64,000 nucleotides of DNA from a virus. This document shows, in pieces, positions 33,696 through 42,306 of this stretch. A model generated the notes under the pieces. It searched no databases, had not been told where the DNA came from, and worked only from the letters and a program-made list of their open reading frames with translations. Both the position numbers and the translations under genes were made by a program. The stretch spans positions 1 through 64,000 of the IMG/VR virus record IMGVR_UViG_3300042359_000646; one strand, given 5' to 3'. Within the stretch, counting starts at the first letter, position 1; each line of letters opens with the position of its first letter.

Positions 33696-34275
33696 AAACC
33701 TCTCTCGCGAACAACTCCTCACTTCTTTTCTGTTGCAAGCTTGCGACCCCTCTTCCAGTGGTCTGCAAATCGACTGTGACGGTCATTTGTATGCTTCTGG
33801 TGAAATGATAGCCGCTTGGCAAAACGAAGTGCTGTTCATCGATTGTGGCTCATCTAAGATGCATAATCGTAGGCAAGTACACTCGCTTCGCTCAATGGCA
33901 GAAAGAGAAAATATTGTTCATGTTCCCTACAATGAATTTTGCTTTGCCCCAACTGCTGAATTTCTTTGGTGTGAACGTCTTGTAACCTACCCAATTTGGG
34001 CTACTCCTAAAGATGTAAATCCAAAAAATATCTTTGCTCAATCGAAAAAAGTGCTTGACAAAGCTATAGAAAAAAATATAAGCTATGAAAGCATTCACGC
34101 ATTGATTGATTCAACACAACACATTGCATCGTTATTCAGTTTTGAGTTTGATGCAACACAGTACGAAACACAACGAAAACAACAAGAGCAACTAGAACGC
34201 ACTAAAAAACAAAAAGCTGCTCAGTATCATTTCCAAGAATATCAACGCATCACACAGGAGCTAGAGGCATCATGA
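33685..34275 (+). CDS. Unknown protein with C-terminal coiled coil
   Basis: 196 residues from the GTG at 33685, chosen because AAAAGGAA lies just upstream; an ATG at 33667 is the alternative. Residues 40-85 are beta-rich (V-L-F-I-D-C-G-S). The last 45 residues are a Gln/Lys/Glu helix. No family recognised. Confidence 0.6.
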   Translation: MKTKNLSREQLLTSFLLQACDPSSSGLQIDCDGHLYASGEMIAAWQNEVLFIDCGSSKMHNRRQVHSLRSMAERENIVHVPYNEFCFAPTAEFLWCERLVTYPIWATPKDVNPKNIFAQSKKVLDKAIEKNISYESIHALIDSTQHIASLFSFEFDATQYETQRKQQEQLERTKKQKAAQYHFQEYQRITQELEAS

Positions 34276-34565
34276 ATAATAAAAAAGCAACATTCTGGAA
34301 GTATCAGGGAAATCACCACGAAGGTAGGAATTGTGAACGGAAAGACCCTCACAGTTTTGGACTTGCTTTAATTTCATTCATGGAATATATGCACAGGTCG
34401 GGTAATTACCAATATCCTGTAGATGAGTTTGATATTGAGCGTATCAAAATCACCAAACACAAACCCAAAGATGCTTTTGGTCAAGAAATTACAGTCTCAG
34501 CACCTCAAGAAATCTGGGATAAGGCGAAACAGTTTCAAGAAAGTATCGGATACCTGACAAATTAG
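34272..34565 (+). CDS. Unknown small protein
   Basis: 97 residues, basic, His-rich N-terminal part (N-H-H-E-G-R-N-C-E). Start overlaps the upstream stop (ATGA). No motif recognised. Confidence 0.6.
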   Translation: MNNKKATFWKYQGNHHEGRNCERKDPHSFGLALISFMEYMHRSGNYQYPVDEFDIERIKITKHKPKDAFGQEITVSAPQEIWDKAKQFQESIGYLTN

Positions 34566-34657
34566 ATTCTCTCTCGCTGGGTAGTCTTGTACTGCCTAGC
34601 CAAAGGTAATCTAGCGAAAGCGTTACCCCAACCCAACTACAATAAGGAGCAATTCTC

Positions 34658-35125
34658 ATGGCTACATCATTTGTTTACGTTGACATCGCTGAAGATGGTT
34701 CACTTGTTGAGACTATCGAGACAATCGAAGCTCTACAAGAGTACATCGAAAAATTCCACAATGAGTTTCCTGTGCAATTCAATACTTATGTGATACTTTC
34801 CAATGAGTACACTTCAGCTTCAACTACACTAGACTTCCCTATTTCAGTCAATGAGGTGGCACATCAACTAGTAGACCTAGACGAGCAAGCTTCTAATATC
34901 AAAGCTCAAAATGATGCTCTATCTGCCAAGACACTACACACCATCGAAGCTGTCAGTTCCCTCATCAAAGAGCATTCCAATAGACCTTTCACCATCACAC
35001 AAATCGATGCTGAGAATGTTTATGTGTTAGTAGAGTGGAGTATTGACGCAGAAGTGCCTCTCAGACACGGTAGCTTCAGTTTGCCAGTTAGCCAAAATAC
35101 TATTGGCGACATTCTCTTCGACTAA
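34658..35125 (+). CDS. Unknown acidic protein
   Basis: 155 residues, acidic. Long helix near 70-115 and a final domain with beta strands (V-Y-V-L-V-E-W-S). Preceded by AATAAGGAGCAATTCTC. The gap before it (34566-34657) can fold as a hairpin around GCTGGGTAGT. No family recognised. Confidence 0.65.
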   Translation: MATSFVYVDIAEDGSLVETIETIEALQEYIEKFHNEFPVQFNTYVILSNEYTSASTTLDFPISVNEVAHQLVDLDEQASNIKAQNDALSAKTLHTIEAVSSLIKEHSNRPFTITQIDAENVYVLVEWSIDAEVPLRHGSFSLPVSQNTIGDILFD

Positions 35126-35204
35126 CTGCTCAAAGCTGACCTATCGGCTATACGGGGTTCATTCGCTGACGCTCATCTTCACTATTTTTCAGGGGCTTTA
35201 CAAA

Positions 35205-35531
35205 ATGACTCTCGCCACACACAATAAAGCTGGCTATCGTATTAATGCCTTAGCTACCACTTCTACAGGACTATCTGCTTACCCTCAATTCGACTTGTAC
35301 CGCACTTTCCTAGACCAAAAGCTAGATTCTACTCTAAGTAAACTTGCAACGGGCTACAAACCCCAGAAAATCGCTGGTAAACCTTTCACAGTCAAAGAGT
35401 TCATCTTGCTTCACACAGAAACAGAACTTGTGATTCTCTATCGTCACGCTGGGCGATTGTGTGAGAAAGTGTTTACTGATGTTGACGACTGCTTGGAGTT
35501 TGCTCAAACTAGATTTGGAGTGACGCTGTAA
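35205..35531 (+). CDS. Unknown small protein
   Basis: 108 residues from the ATG at 35205, with CAGGGGC about 12 bases upstream; the open frame extends further back into the previous gene but without a good start. A beta-rich C-terminus contains E-L-V-I-L-Y-R-H-A-G-R. Overlaps the next start by 1 base. Confidence 0.6.
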   Translation: MTLATHNKAGYRINALATTSTGLSAYPQFDLYRTFLDQKLDSTLSKLATGYKPQKIAGKPFTVKEFILLHTETELVILYRHAGRLCEKVFTDVDDCLEFAQTRFGVTL

Positions 35532-35740
35532 TGATTAAAACTTATCAAGAACTGAAGGAAGCTTTTTGCGACTTTACCGACAACAACGATGGGTTTCCCT
35601 CTGTAGACGTTTTACAAAACACTTCAGACTATTCTCTCGTTTATACAGGCGCAGAACCAATCGAACGTAAAGACTTCGAGATTTTGCTTGCTGAGTTTTG
35701 GGACTATATTGACTGGTACTTAGATGAGGAAACACCATGA
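35531..35740 (+). CDS. Unknown small acidic protein
   Basis: 69 residues, very acidic, Tyr- and Phe-rich C-terminus (F-W-D-Y-I-D-W-Y-L-D). Such acidic phage peptides sometimes mimic DNA, but nothing beyond charge suggests it here. Confidence 0.6.
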   Translation: MIKTYQELKEAFCDFTDNNDGFPSVDVLQNTSDYSLVYTGAEPIERKDFEILLAEFWDYIDWYLDEETP

Positions 35741-35820
35741 CAATCGAACTTTCAATCTCAGGTGAGGCGGGGACGTTACTGCAAGACCTTTCCGCCTTAT
35801 CACAATCAAGAAATCCTTAG
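35737..35820 (+). CDS. Very short peptide gene
   Basis: 27 codons starting at an ATG that overlaps the upstream stop (ATGA). The peptide starts M-T-I-E-L-S-I-S-G-E-A. Kept at low confidence because only the coupling supports it. Confidence 0.35.
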   Translation: MTIELSISGEAGTLLQDLSALSQSRNP

Positions 35821-35856
35821 CGACTAAATTCTACTACTACAAGAGGTAATCCTGAA

Positions 35857-36351
35857 ATGACCGCTACTACGCAGTTACACCATCGCCAGACCGCACCACG
35901 CAAGTTCCGCGACCCTTATATCATCGCTCAACAACTCGCGCTACTCGCTCACGCACAGAAGTTTCTCATAATCTCTAATCATGCTAACCATAAGTGGAAA
36001 AGCTACCCTTGGCATTGTACTGGCTACTATGTCACCAAAGGTAATGGCTCATTCAATATTTCACGCACTGACTATGCTGGCATCAAGGACACCACTCTCT
36101 TTTCTGCCCTCCTAGCATCAGCGTCTCATGAGAACATTTTCGAGATTGTCTTGAATCCTGACTATGAGGTAACTAAACTCGCTCTACGGGTAGATTTACC
36201 AACTAGCCCTGATACGGATATCATACTGGTATTAGCTGGTGAACTGGAGCAAGACCGACTCGAATACCAAGATGTGAGACTGGTGACTTGGTACTTGAAT
36301 GACAAGAACGATAATCACTCTACATTACAGAAAGAGAGGTACGCATCATGA
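35857..36351 (+). CDS. Unknown protein
   Basis: 164 residues, His-rich N-terminus, mixed fold, with a final D-K-N-D-N-H. Preceded by AAGAGGTAATCCTGAA. Stop overlaps the next start (ATGA). No family recognised. Confidence 0.65.
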   Translation: MTATTQLHHRQTAPRKFRDPYIIAQQLALLAHAQKFLIISNHANHKWKSYPWHCTGYYVTKGNGSFNISRTDYAGIKDTTLFSALLASASHENIFEIVLNPDYEVTKLALRVDLPTSPDTDIILVLAGELEQDRLEYQDVRLVTWYLNDKNDNHSTLQKERYAS

Positions 36352-36494
36352 CTAAGAATCAAACCACCATTACCTTATTCACTGTAGGCATCGCTGCATC
36401 AATTGTAGTTGCTATTTTCCTTCCTGCTGCCGCTTCACTTGTTATCAATGGTACTTTCGTGCTGACAATCGTATACGCTCTATTTGGAGATTAG
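36348..36494 (+). CDS. Small two-helix membrane protein
   Basis: 48 residues with two hydrophobic segments: about 8-29 (I-T-L-F-T-V-G-I-A-A-S-I-V-V-A-I-F-L) and 30-46. Start coupled to the upstream gene. Typical of small phage membrane proteins; could be holin-like, but no lysin is nearby. Confidence 0.55.
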   Translation: MTKNQTTITLFTVGIAASIVVAIFLPAAASLVINGTFVLTIVYALFGD

Positions 36495-36704
36495 TCTTAT
36501 GACCTGCAAGACATTAGCACGACCTCCTCCTTTTAGCAGGTGACGACCTTAGTAAATACGTTAGAGAATATAATCGTCGGTAACTCGCAGGAACTCAACT
36601 CTGAATAAATCTGGTGAAACTTATGCGAACACCCCTAAAAAGGGCAACACCCTCTATTGTGGGGGTATCAAGTACAACTTTAACTAATATTAACGACTAA
36701 ATAC
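36495..36704. other. 210-base gap with hairpins
   Basis: No gene. ACCTGC (36501) and GCAGGT (36537), then ACGAC...TCGTCGGT, and a GGGGGT-containing hairpin (36630-36670) suggest folded RNA, but I see no known class. Confidence 0.35.
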
Positions 36705-37097
36705 ATGAAACCCAAAGAAATTTTCGACAAGCTCAACCCAATCATTGACCGATTCACTCCTTCGTATCGCACAGTAGAAGCCATTAAGGGCGGCTTAGTC
36801 ATCGTTGCAGCTATCGGTGCAGTTGGTGGCTTCCTCTACCTTTTTGGCACTGAAGCTCTCAAAGCTCATGACCGAGCCTACAACAACTTGGTGCAATTCT
36901 CTCACGCTAACAACCTGACTGCTGGTACTTGCAACCAGTGGGACACAGATAATGATGGTAGAATCTCCTGCACAGCTACGGACAAACAAGGACGCTTCAT
37001 TCAACTAGAGTGTGGTGCTAACTGGCTTTCCGAAAACACTGCTTCTTGCAATCTTCCAAAACTACGCATTCAATCCACCTCTTCTTCCTCTAACTAG
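36705..37097 (+). CDS. Membrane-anchored protein with Cys pairs and a Ca-loop-like motif
   Basis: 130 residues. A membrane helix at about 28-48 (G-G-L-V-I-V-A-A-I-G-A-V-G-G-F-L-Y-L-F) is followed by a domain with four Cys and W-D-T-D-N-D-G-R-I, which fits the D-x-D-x-D-G-x-I calcium loop of EF-hand or dockerin type. The basic N-terminal part would be cytoplasmic and the Cys domain periplasmic. Perhaps an envelope-acting early protein. Confidence 0.6.
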   Translation: MKPKEIFDKLNPIIDRFTPSYRTVEAIKGGLVIVAAIGAVGGFLYLFGTEALKAHDRAYNNLVQFSHANNLTAGTCNQWDTDNDGRISCTATDKQGRFIQLECGANWLSENTASCNLPKLRIQSTSSSSN

Positions 37098-37106
37098 GTA
37101 CAATCA

Positions 37107-37202
37107 ATGTTTTTTCCTTGGACTGGCTTCTGTTTAACGGTTTGGATTATATCTGTAACTATTGCAATGATTACACCTCCTAAAGATGATGGTAAAAAAT
37201 AA
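37107..37202 (+). CDS. Tiny membrane peptide
   Basis: 31 residues, mostly hydrophobic (W-T-G-F-C-L-T-V-W-I-I-S-V-T-I-A-M-I) with a P-P-K-D-D-G-K-K end. Its stop overlaps the next start by one base, as in its neighbours. Confidence 0.45.
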   Translation: MFFPWTGFCLTVWIISVTIAMITPPKDDGKK

Positions 37203-37357
37203 TGAAACTTGCTTGCTCATTCGGACTTCCAATTATTGTGGCTTTTGGATTATTTAGCCCTCTCACTAACAACTGGCTCAAAGGACTGACCCTAGCTGGA
37301 ACTATCCTTTTCTGCACCGCTACAGCGATAGAAACATTCACTCAGGACGATAAATAA
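37202..37357 (+). CDS. Small two-helix membrane protein
   Basis: 51 residues with hydrophobic stretches at about 5-20 and 27-44 (L-T-L-A-G-T-I-L-F-C-T-A-T-A-I). Stop is immediately followed by the start of the DUF932 gene, so the set is co-transcribed. Confidence 0.5.
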   Translation: MKLACSFGLPIIVAFGLFSPLTNNWLKGLTLAGTILFCTATAIETFTQDDK

Positions 37358-38422
37358 ATGACTACAGCCACACCCGACCTTCATACCCACGTTTCGACTA
37401 CTGGGTTTTTCGCCCAACTGGGAACTTCCAAAATCGTTGACGTTATCCATCCTCAAGACATCATCGACAAGCTTCAACTCAATTCATGGGTTGCAGTCAA
37501 GCATCCTAACCTCAATGAAGACGGTGAGCCTGTCAATGAAGCCAAGTCCCAATTCATTAGACAAGAGTATGTCGAGACTGAATCTGGTCTGCAAATCTTC
37601 ACTGGCGAACGGGGTAAGACCTACGCACTCAAAGTTGCAAGCAGCTACAATGTTCTGCAATATCCTGTAGGTGTCAAATGGCTCGAACCGTTTACTGATG
37701 AAGGACTCTTGCAAATCGAAGATTATCTGGCTTTTGACTCGCTTGGCATCCTTGCTGTTAACTGCAAAGTACCTGATGAAGTGATAACCATTCGTGGCGA
37801 AGAAGACAAGATTACGCCTTACTTCATTCTCTCCCTATCCCATGACGGAGTGACAAAGCGTGGATTTGTATGGAGTGACTTTAGAGTAATTTGCAAGAAT
37901 ACTCTCTATGCTGCAATCGGCGCGTCAGAAAAGAAGTTGGGCAAGTTCTTCGGGCTTGACGACAATCGCGTATCACCTCAGCAACGGCTCGTAGAGGCGC
38001 GTAAGTTAATCGATGTTGCAACTATGCGTTTCCATGAACAAACAGCCCCTCACCTTCACGCTCTCAACAACCTGACTCTCGAATATGGTCAAGTCGATAC
38101 CATCTTTCGCGACCTACTCAATATCTCTCGTACAGCAGAGATTCCAACCTACCTAGAGGAAGATGAAACTTACCCACGCAATGTTGTAAAATTCTGCGGT
38201 CTACGGGATGCTTACAACGAGCTTTCAAGTACGGACATCTTCGGTAGTCAGGAACACACTGGTTATCGCGTTTTGAACTCTGTAACTGGTTGGCAAAAAT
38301 ATCTAGGCAAGGATGGCGGTATGGAGCCGAGCAGTGCTTTCAAGGGCAATATCTTTGGTGGTGCGCGTAACAAGGTCAACGAGTACCTTGAGCAGCTTCT
38401 CCCTACCACTTACCGCGAATAA
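37358..38422 (+). CDS. DUF932-type phage/plasmid protein
   Basis: 354 residues. The pattern W-V-A-V-K-H, an L-Q-I-F-T-G-x-R-G-K-T-Y segment, then I-T-P-Y-F-I-L-S-L-S-H-D-G and C-K-N-T-L matches the DUF932/LGT-type family common in phages and plasmids; its biochemical role is not settled. The C-terminal third is helical and includes A-Y-N-E-L-S, then a G-W-Q-K segment. Well-formed full-length gene. Confidence 0.7.
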   Translation: MTTATPDLHTHVSTTGFFAQLGTSKIVDVIHPQDIIDKLQLNSWVAVKHPNLNEDGEPVNEAKSQFIRQEYVETESGLQIFTGERGKTYALKVASSYNVLQYPVGVKWLEPFTDEGLLQIEDYLAFDSLGILAVNCKVPDEVITIRGEEDKITPYFILSLSHDGVTKRGFVWSDFRVICKNTLYAAIGASEKKLGKFFGLDDNRVSPQQRLVEARKLIDVATMRFHEQTAPHLHALNNLTLEYGQVDTIFRDLLNISRTAEIPTYLEEDETYPRNVVKFCGLRDAYNELSSTDIFGSQEHTGYRVLNSVTGWQKYLGKDGGMEPSSAFKGNIFGGARNKVNEYLEQLLPTTYRE

Positions 38423-38434
38423 GGTAGGTCTTCA

Positions 38435-38460
38435 GAGGGAGTGATACTAGAGCCTCCCTC
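38435..38460 (+). terminator. Hairpin after the DUF932 gene
   Basis: GAGGGAG (38435-38441) pairs with CTCCCTC (38454-38460). It is followed by ACTCTACAATTTTG, not a clean T run, so it may be a weak terminator or a processing site. Confidence 0.45.
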
Positions 38461-38496
38461 ACTCTACAATTTTGTTACTAACTAAGGAAATTAATC

Positions 38497-38745
38497 ATGT
38501 CAGAAAAAGAGATTGAGTTTGAACGTAGTGTGTATCGTAATACTGCATCTGTAGTCTTGGCTCTAGCTGTCTATGCAACTACATTAGGTATCGCGCACCC
38601 CGTCCTCATTTACAGTATCGGTATTGTGCTTGAAGCTTTCGTGGTTGGTAGTATCAGAGGCTTTCGTCAAGCTATTAAAGAAAACCGAGAGTTGCCAGAA
38701 GGTTTCACTCGTGACCCCATAACTGGAAAAACGCGCCCTTTCTAA
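38497..38745 (+). CDS. Small membrane protein
   Basis: 82 residues with one or two hydrophobic helices (about 15-32, V-V-L-A-L-A-V-Y-A-T-T-L-G-I-A, and 35-52). Preceded by AAGGAAATTAATC. C-terminal part charged. No family recognised. Confidence 0.6.
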   Translation: MSEKEIEFERSVYRNTASVVLALAVYATTLGIAHPVLIYSIGIVLEAFVVGSIRGFRQAIKENRELPEGFTRDPITGKTRPF

Positions 38746-38757
38746 CATCTTCAGGCA

Positions 38758-38856
38758 ATGTCAATAAGTCCTATCACAGAACCCGAAAAAGATGACTTAC
38801 CCGTTCGCGTAATTGGCAAGAGTCGCAGTTACCCGTATCCAACAAAGAACGGTTGA
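38758..38856 (+). CDS. Very short peptide gene
   Basis: 32 codons with CAGG a few bases upstream. The peptide is polar and ends S-Y-P-Y-P-T-K-N-G. Fits the compact packing but has no other support. Confidence 0.35.
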   Translation: MSISPITEPEKDDLPVRVIGKSRSYPYPTKNG

Positions 38857-38900
38857 CGGCTGCTATAGGTTCTCTTTCTTTTCTATAAGGAGCAATCATT

Positions 38901-39266
38901 ATGTCACTCACAATTCTTTCTGGTTCACCTAAATCTGGTAAAACTCGACAAGCCTATCTTCTCGCAGCTAAAGTTGCTGAAACTGGTAAGGTGCTAATTT
39001 TTACTGACGACGATATTTCGACTCTTGTTGGTAGAAGTTCTTGCCTCGTAGGTGATACTTGGCTCTCTACGCCCAAACCCGACAACATCTATTTCAATCG
39101 CTTGTTTTCCCTTTCTGAACTAGAAGATAAAATTGAGAAAATCAAACCTGAATTAGTAGTTATTGATGCACCTTGGCAACGAAAACCTTCTTTGGAATCT
39201 CAACTGGAGAAATTCGATATCCCTATCCTTTTGGTTCGCAACACTCTCGCGGTACTTGACCACTAA
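38901..39266 (+). CDS. Small P-loop ATPase/kinase-like protein
   Basis: 121 residues with Walker A G-S-P-K-S-G-K-T (8-15) and Walker B-like L-V-V-I-D-A-P near 90-96. A D-D-D-I-S strand lies between. The size suits a reduced RecA- or kinase-like fold. Preceded by ATAAGGAGCAATCATT. Substrate unknown. Confidence 0.65.
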   Translation: MSLTILSGSPKSGKTRQAYLLAAKVAETGKVLIFTDDDISTLVGRSSCLVGDTWLSTPKPDNIYFNRLFSLSELEDKIEKIKPELVVIDAPWQRKPSLESQLEKFDIPILLVRNTLAVLDH

Positions 39267-39311
39267 GTACCGCCTCATTTACTATAGGAGCAAAATTGGA
39301 GACACATACTA

Positions 39312-39728
39312 ATGAACACACTTCGAGCCACTAACTTCCTACCTCTCTCCATCGCATTCCATAAAATTGACCGCAACTCAGAATTTTTTAGACAAATCTA
39401 CAAGCGTGATAGCTACACCGATGCGGCTTATGCGTTCGCCACTAATCAGAATGAGCTACTGCATCAAATTGGCTACTATGTAATTGGAATCGGAGGTGAG
39501 CGCCACACAGAAAGGAAGGTAAGGTCATTCATTTCCCGTTTCAACTCTTTGGTTCACAGAGCTTTGTTGACACACCCGACTCATTCTGATACTCTGATTA
39601 TCATTCGTGGCTTTGCGGGACTAATCAACAGCATCGATGACAGTAAAATTGTCGCTAATGTCAAGCCGCTACTTCGAGAATACGTTGAATATTTTTTTCT
39701 GCCCTACGTTAAACAGGTGAAACCATGA
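39312..39728 (+). CDS. Unknown helical protein
   Basis: 138 residues, basic, helical, with G-I-G-G-E-R-H near 59-65. Overlaps the next gene by 4 bases. No motif recognised. Confidence 0.6.
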   Translation: MNTLRATNFLPLSIAFHKIDRNSEFFRQIYKRDSYTDAAYAFATNQNELLHQIGYYVIGIGGERHTERKVRSFISRFNSLVHRALLTHPTHSDTLIIIRGFAGLINSIDDSKIVANVKPLLREYVEYFFLPYVKQVKP

Positions 39729-40402
39729 CCTACAGACTTAATGTTTGCAACTTGTCTGGTACTTTCGAGAAGAGTTTCGGACTGGTTAATTTTGCAAAAG
39801 ATTATTATGCAGTACTTGGTATACTCAATGCTGCTGTTGAAGGTGTAACTAAAACTAACTCCTTCCCTCTAGTTTCAGAGTCTATTGGTATACAAGAGCA
39901 ACAAGAAGCTTTCAGGGTTATCCATCGCTACAGACTCTTTTGTAAGTTATCTCACTTCTTTGATGACTTCAATGCTTTTATTAACAAGAGTTTAGACCAG
40001 ACATTGCACTACTCAAAACAATCAATTGACAGACGTTTGCACGGCTTCATTCGGCGCGTTGAGAGTATGAAAATTCCGCAACAGACTAAAGATACTATTG
40101 CGGGTTTCTTGAAAATGCAGAGAGCGAAAGTTGCACTTGTTGCTATTAGGGAAAGTCCTTGGGTAGTCCCAAACTTGTTGGAGAATGAGAATCTACAGAT
40201 AATTGCCGCCAAAGCTAAAAACGAGGAGGTCAGAAAAAGATTGATTATGACCACACAAATACTTCAGACTTGGGGCAAATTTCCCGAACTGAGATTGGGG
40301 CAACTGATTTCAAATTCTCTGCCTGAAGGTACTGACCTTTTCTATGTGACCGATGATAAATTGATTCAACTACTAAAGGATTTCGAGGCAAATAATGGCT
40401 AG
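39725..40402 (+). CDS. Unknown helical protein
   Basis: 225 residues, mainly helical and basic, including a helix F-H-rich stretch near 75-95. Overlaps both neighbours by 4 and 8 bases. No recognised family. Confidence 0.6.
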   Translation: MTYRLNVCNLSGTFEKSFGLVNFAKDYYAVLGILNAAVEGVTKTNSFPLVSESIGIQEQQEAFRVIHRYRLFCKLSHFFDDFNAFINKSLDQTLHYSKQSIDRRLHGFIRRVESMKIPQQTKDTIAGFLKMQRAKVALVAIRESPWVVPNLLENENLQIIAAKAKNEEVRKRLIMTTQILQTWGKFPELRLGQLISNSLPEGTDLFYVTDDKLIQLLKDFEANNG

Positions 40403-41048
40403 TACATCTTCTCTCATCGTGTGGCAACAAAGTGTAGCTGACTCGCTACTTGCAAAACTAGAAGCAATCGACCCTCACTGCATCATTGCTGGCGGTGCGC
40501 CGAGAGACTGGTATTTAGGTCTTCAGGCTAAGGACTTGGACGTTTACCTCTATGTGCCTCAGAACTCATTGCTAAGGCACTTCAAGACGCAACTAGCAGC
40601 TATTGGCATCACTAACATCGAGCAGTCCGCACTCTCGGTTGACGATGATAGGTACATCAGCAATCCTCTTGTACGCTGGGTTTTCAATTACGAAGAATCT
40701 GGTGAAAAGGTTCAGTTGATTGTGATGAAAGAGTCAACCTACACTAGCGTTGTGCAACACTTTCCACTTTCGATTTGCAAAGTCTGGTACAAGGGAGGTA
40801 AAATTATCCCCTACTCCCGCCAATTCACCGAGACAACTGACCGCAAATCAATTGTGAAGACTGGCACTGAGTATTCATCTGATGGTTGGTACATTGACAA
40901 GATTCGTGATAAATTCCCTGAGTTCGCTTACTACGAATCGATGATGGATTTTGCTGTAGCGCATAATTTACCTACAGAAATTAGACAACAAGCTGGTTCT
41001 AATTACCTATACTTCCCTACACTTTATATGACTGGCGGAGCAATTTAA
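40395..41048 (+). CDS. Nucleotidyltransferase-fold protein
   Basis: 217 residues. Residues about 30-52 read I-I-A-G-G-A-P-R-D-W-Y-L-G then K-D-L-D-V-Y-L, the G-G...R-D...D-x-D signature of the polymerase-beta superfamily as in CCA-adding and poly(A) enzymes. The third Asp or Glu may be in V-Q-L-I-V-M-K. Such enzymes transfer nucleotides to RNA, small molecules or proteins. In a phage with unusual tRNA genes, a tRNA-end function is worth testing, but the short length is also compatible with a stand-alone NTase. Confidence 0.7.
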   Translation: MASTSSLIVWQQSVADSLLAKLEAIDPHCIIAGGAPRDWYLGLQAKDLDVYLYVPQNSLLRHFKTQLAAIGITNIEQSALSVDDDRYISNPLVRWVFNYEESGEKVQLIVMKESTYTSVVQHFPLSICKVWYKGGKIIPYSRQFTETTDRKSIVKTGTEYSSDGWYIDKIRDKFPEFAYYESMMDFAVAHNLPTEIRQQAGSNYLYFPTLYMTGGAI

Positions 41049-41049
41049 C

Positions 41050-41262
41050 ATGGACTTTCTTAACTGCAAACCAAAACACCTACATTTCCACGCCCTACAA
41101 ATGTGGGCAAACTATCTTGAGACTGGCGACCCCTGTATGTCTGCTGATACTGCTGTCAAGTGTGGGCAGAAAGAGGATGTAAGGGTGCTGACCGATGACC
41201 AGAAGCGTTTGGTTCTTCGACTTCGAGACGAGGCTTCATTGACACTACAGGCTAAATCATGA
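41050..41262 (+). CDS. Unknown small protein
   Basis: 70 residues with several Cys and His (N-C-K-P-K-H-L-H-F-H, V-K-C-G-Q-K) that could bind metal. Overlaps the next start by 4 bases. No family recognised. Confidence 0.55.
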   Translation: MDFLNCKPKHLHFHALQMWANYLETGDPCMSADTAVKCGQKEDVRVLTDDQKRLVLRLRDEASLTLQAKS

Positions 41263-41501
41263 ATTACAAAGAAAAACTGCAATCTGACTTGACGGAACAA
41301 GAGGCTATCGAGTTATCCCAATCTGGCTGGTGGAAAACTATGCCAGTCAAAGAAGCTGCACTACTTCAACTTAACCAGCCACTACTTTGCACCGACACTT
41401 TCAGCACATTTCACGGTCTTGTTGAGGAAGCTATAGGCAAACCTGTTTACAAACATCAATTTGCAAACCCACAATCGCTAATTGAGAGACTTACCGCATG
41501 A
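41259..41501 (+). CDS. Unknown small protein
   Basis: 80 residues, mixed. Coupled to both neighbours by ATGA overlaps. No motif recognised. Confidence 0.55.
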   Translation: MNYKEKLQSDLTEQEAIELSQSGWWKTMPVKEAALLQLNQPLLCTDTFSTFHGLVEEAIGKPVYKHQFANPQSLIERLTA

Positions 41502-41668
41502 AACTCTACATATTCTTTTCTGCCCTCGCGATTCTCGCGCTGAAGTTGGCACACGATGTTCTTCCTCAAGTTCAGTTCGATTTTCGTATCGATTGGTGGT
41601 TCTGGGCGCTACTCATTGTTGATGCTTGGGTTATTTACTCAGTTATCTTTTTTCTACCTCAAGGGTAA
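41498..41668 (+). CDS. Small two-helix membrane protein
   Basis: 56 residues with hydrophobic stretches at about 3-18 (L-Y-I-F-F-S-A-L-A-I-L-A-L) and 33-53. The start overlaps the upstream stop. Together with the other tiny membrane genes of this block it suggests early remodelling of the host membrane. Confidence 0.5.
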   Translation: MKLYIFFSALAILALKLAHDVLPQVQFDFRIDWWFWALLIVDAWVIYSVIFFLPQG

Positions 41669-41672
41669 TGTT

Positions 41673-41963
41673 ATGGAATTTGATTTTTCTCAACTTGAAA
41701 ATTACGTTGCACCTCCTACACAAAACTTCAGATGGTTTGTCCAATGGAACTGCTATACTTACGACAAATCTTCTTTTCAGTATGGGCAATGGCAAGACGC
41801 TAAAAACTGGAATCCTGAAAGGCTTGGTTCAGATAAAATTGGAGGTCACACCTCAGAAATCATGGCTCACGCACACGCTGCTGAAGCTAGACGATGGAGT
41901 AGTGCTTTTCCGAATGCAGACCCAAAATATCGTGTAGTGAAAAGGGAGTTCAAGCATGACTAA
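41673..41963 (+). CDS. Unknown small protein, paralogue of the gene at 43,469
   Basis: 96 residues from the ATG at 41673. N-F-R-W-F-V-Q-W-N-C-Y-T near 17-28 and a final Y-R-V-V-K-R-E are shared, with changes, with the gene at 43,469 (T-R-W-F-I-E-Y-N-T-F-T and F-R-V-V-S-R-E). A small alpha-beta fold is likely. Function unknown. Confidence 0.6.
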   Translation: MEFDFSQLENYVAPPTQNFRWFVQWNCYTYDKSSFQYGQWQDAKNWNPERLGSDKIGGHTSEIMAHAHAAEARRWSSAFPNADPKYRVVKREFKHD

Positions 41964-42306
41964 CTCACTACTGCCCCACTACATCCTAACCACAATAAGC
42001 GACTCCCAAGGGCGAGGTAATGCGAATCTGCTTATCGACCATACCAACAAGAAAATCATCTTGGAAGAAATCGAAGTAGAAGCGCAATTTCGAGGCATGA
42101 AGCTTGGTAGTCGGTTGTTAAGTCAAGTGTGTTGGTTAGCTGATTCCCTTGGCTTCACGGCTGTATTAGTGCCTGTCTGTTTAGGTGTTCCACATAAAGG
42201 GTTGTCCCTTGAGCAACTTGAGGATTGGTATGAAAGATATGGCTTTAGATTGCGTGACGAATATAGCGATGGATACCCTTATTTAAGAGAACCTAGAATA
42301 ATATGA
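41956..42306 (+). CDS. GNAT-type N-acetyltransferase
   Basis: 116 residues. I-E-V-E-A-Q-F-R-G-M-K-L-G-S-R-L-L is the acetyl-CoA binding motif A of GNAT enzymes (Q/R-x-x-G-x-G/A, here R-G-M-K-L-G), and L-E-D-W-Y-E-R-Y-G-F matches the Y-E-R-x-G-F end motif. Short but complete. Acceptor unknown; phage GNATs may modify host proteins or toxins. Confidence 0.72.
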   Translation: MTNSLLPHYILTTISDSQGRGNANLLIDHTNKKIILEEIEVEAQFRGMKLGSRLLSQVCWLADSLGFTAVLVPVCLGVPHKGLSLEQLEDWYERYGFRLRDEYSDGYPYLREPRII

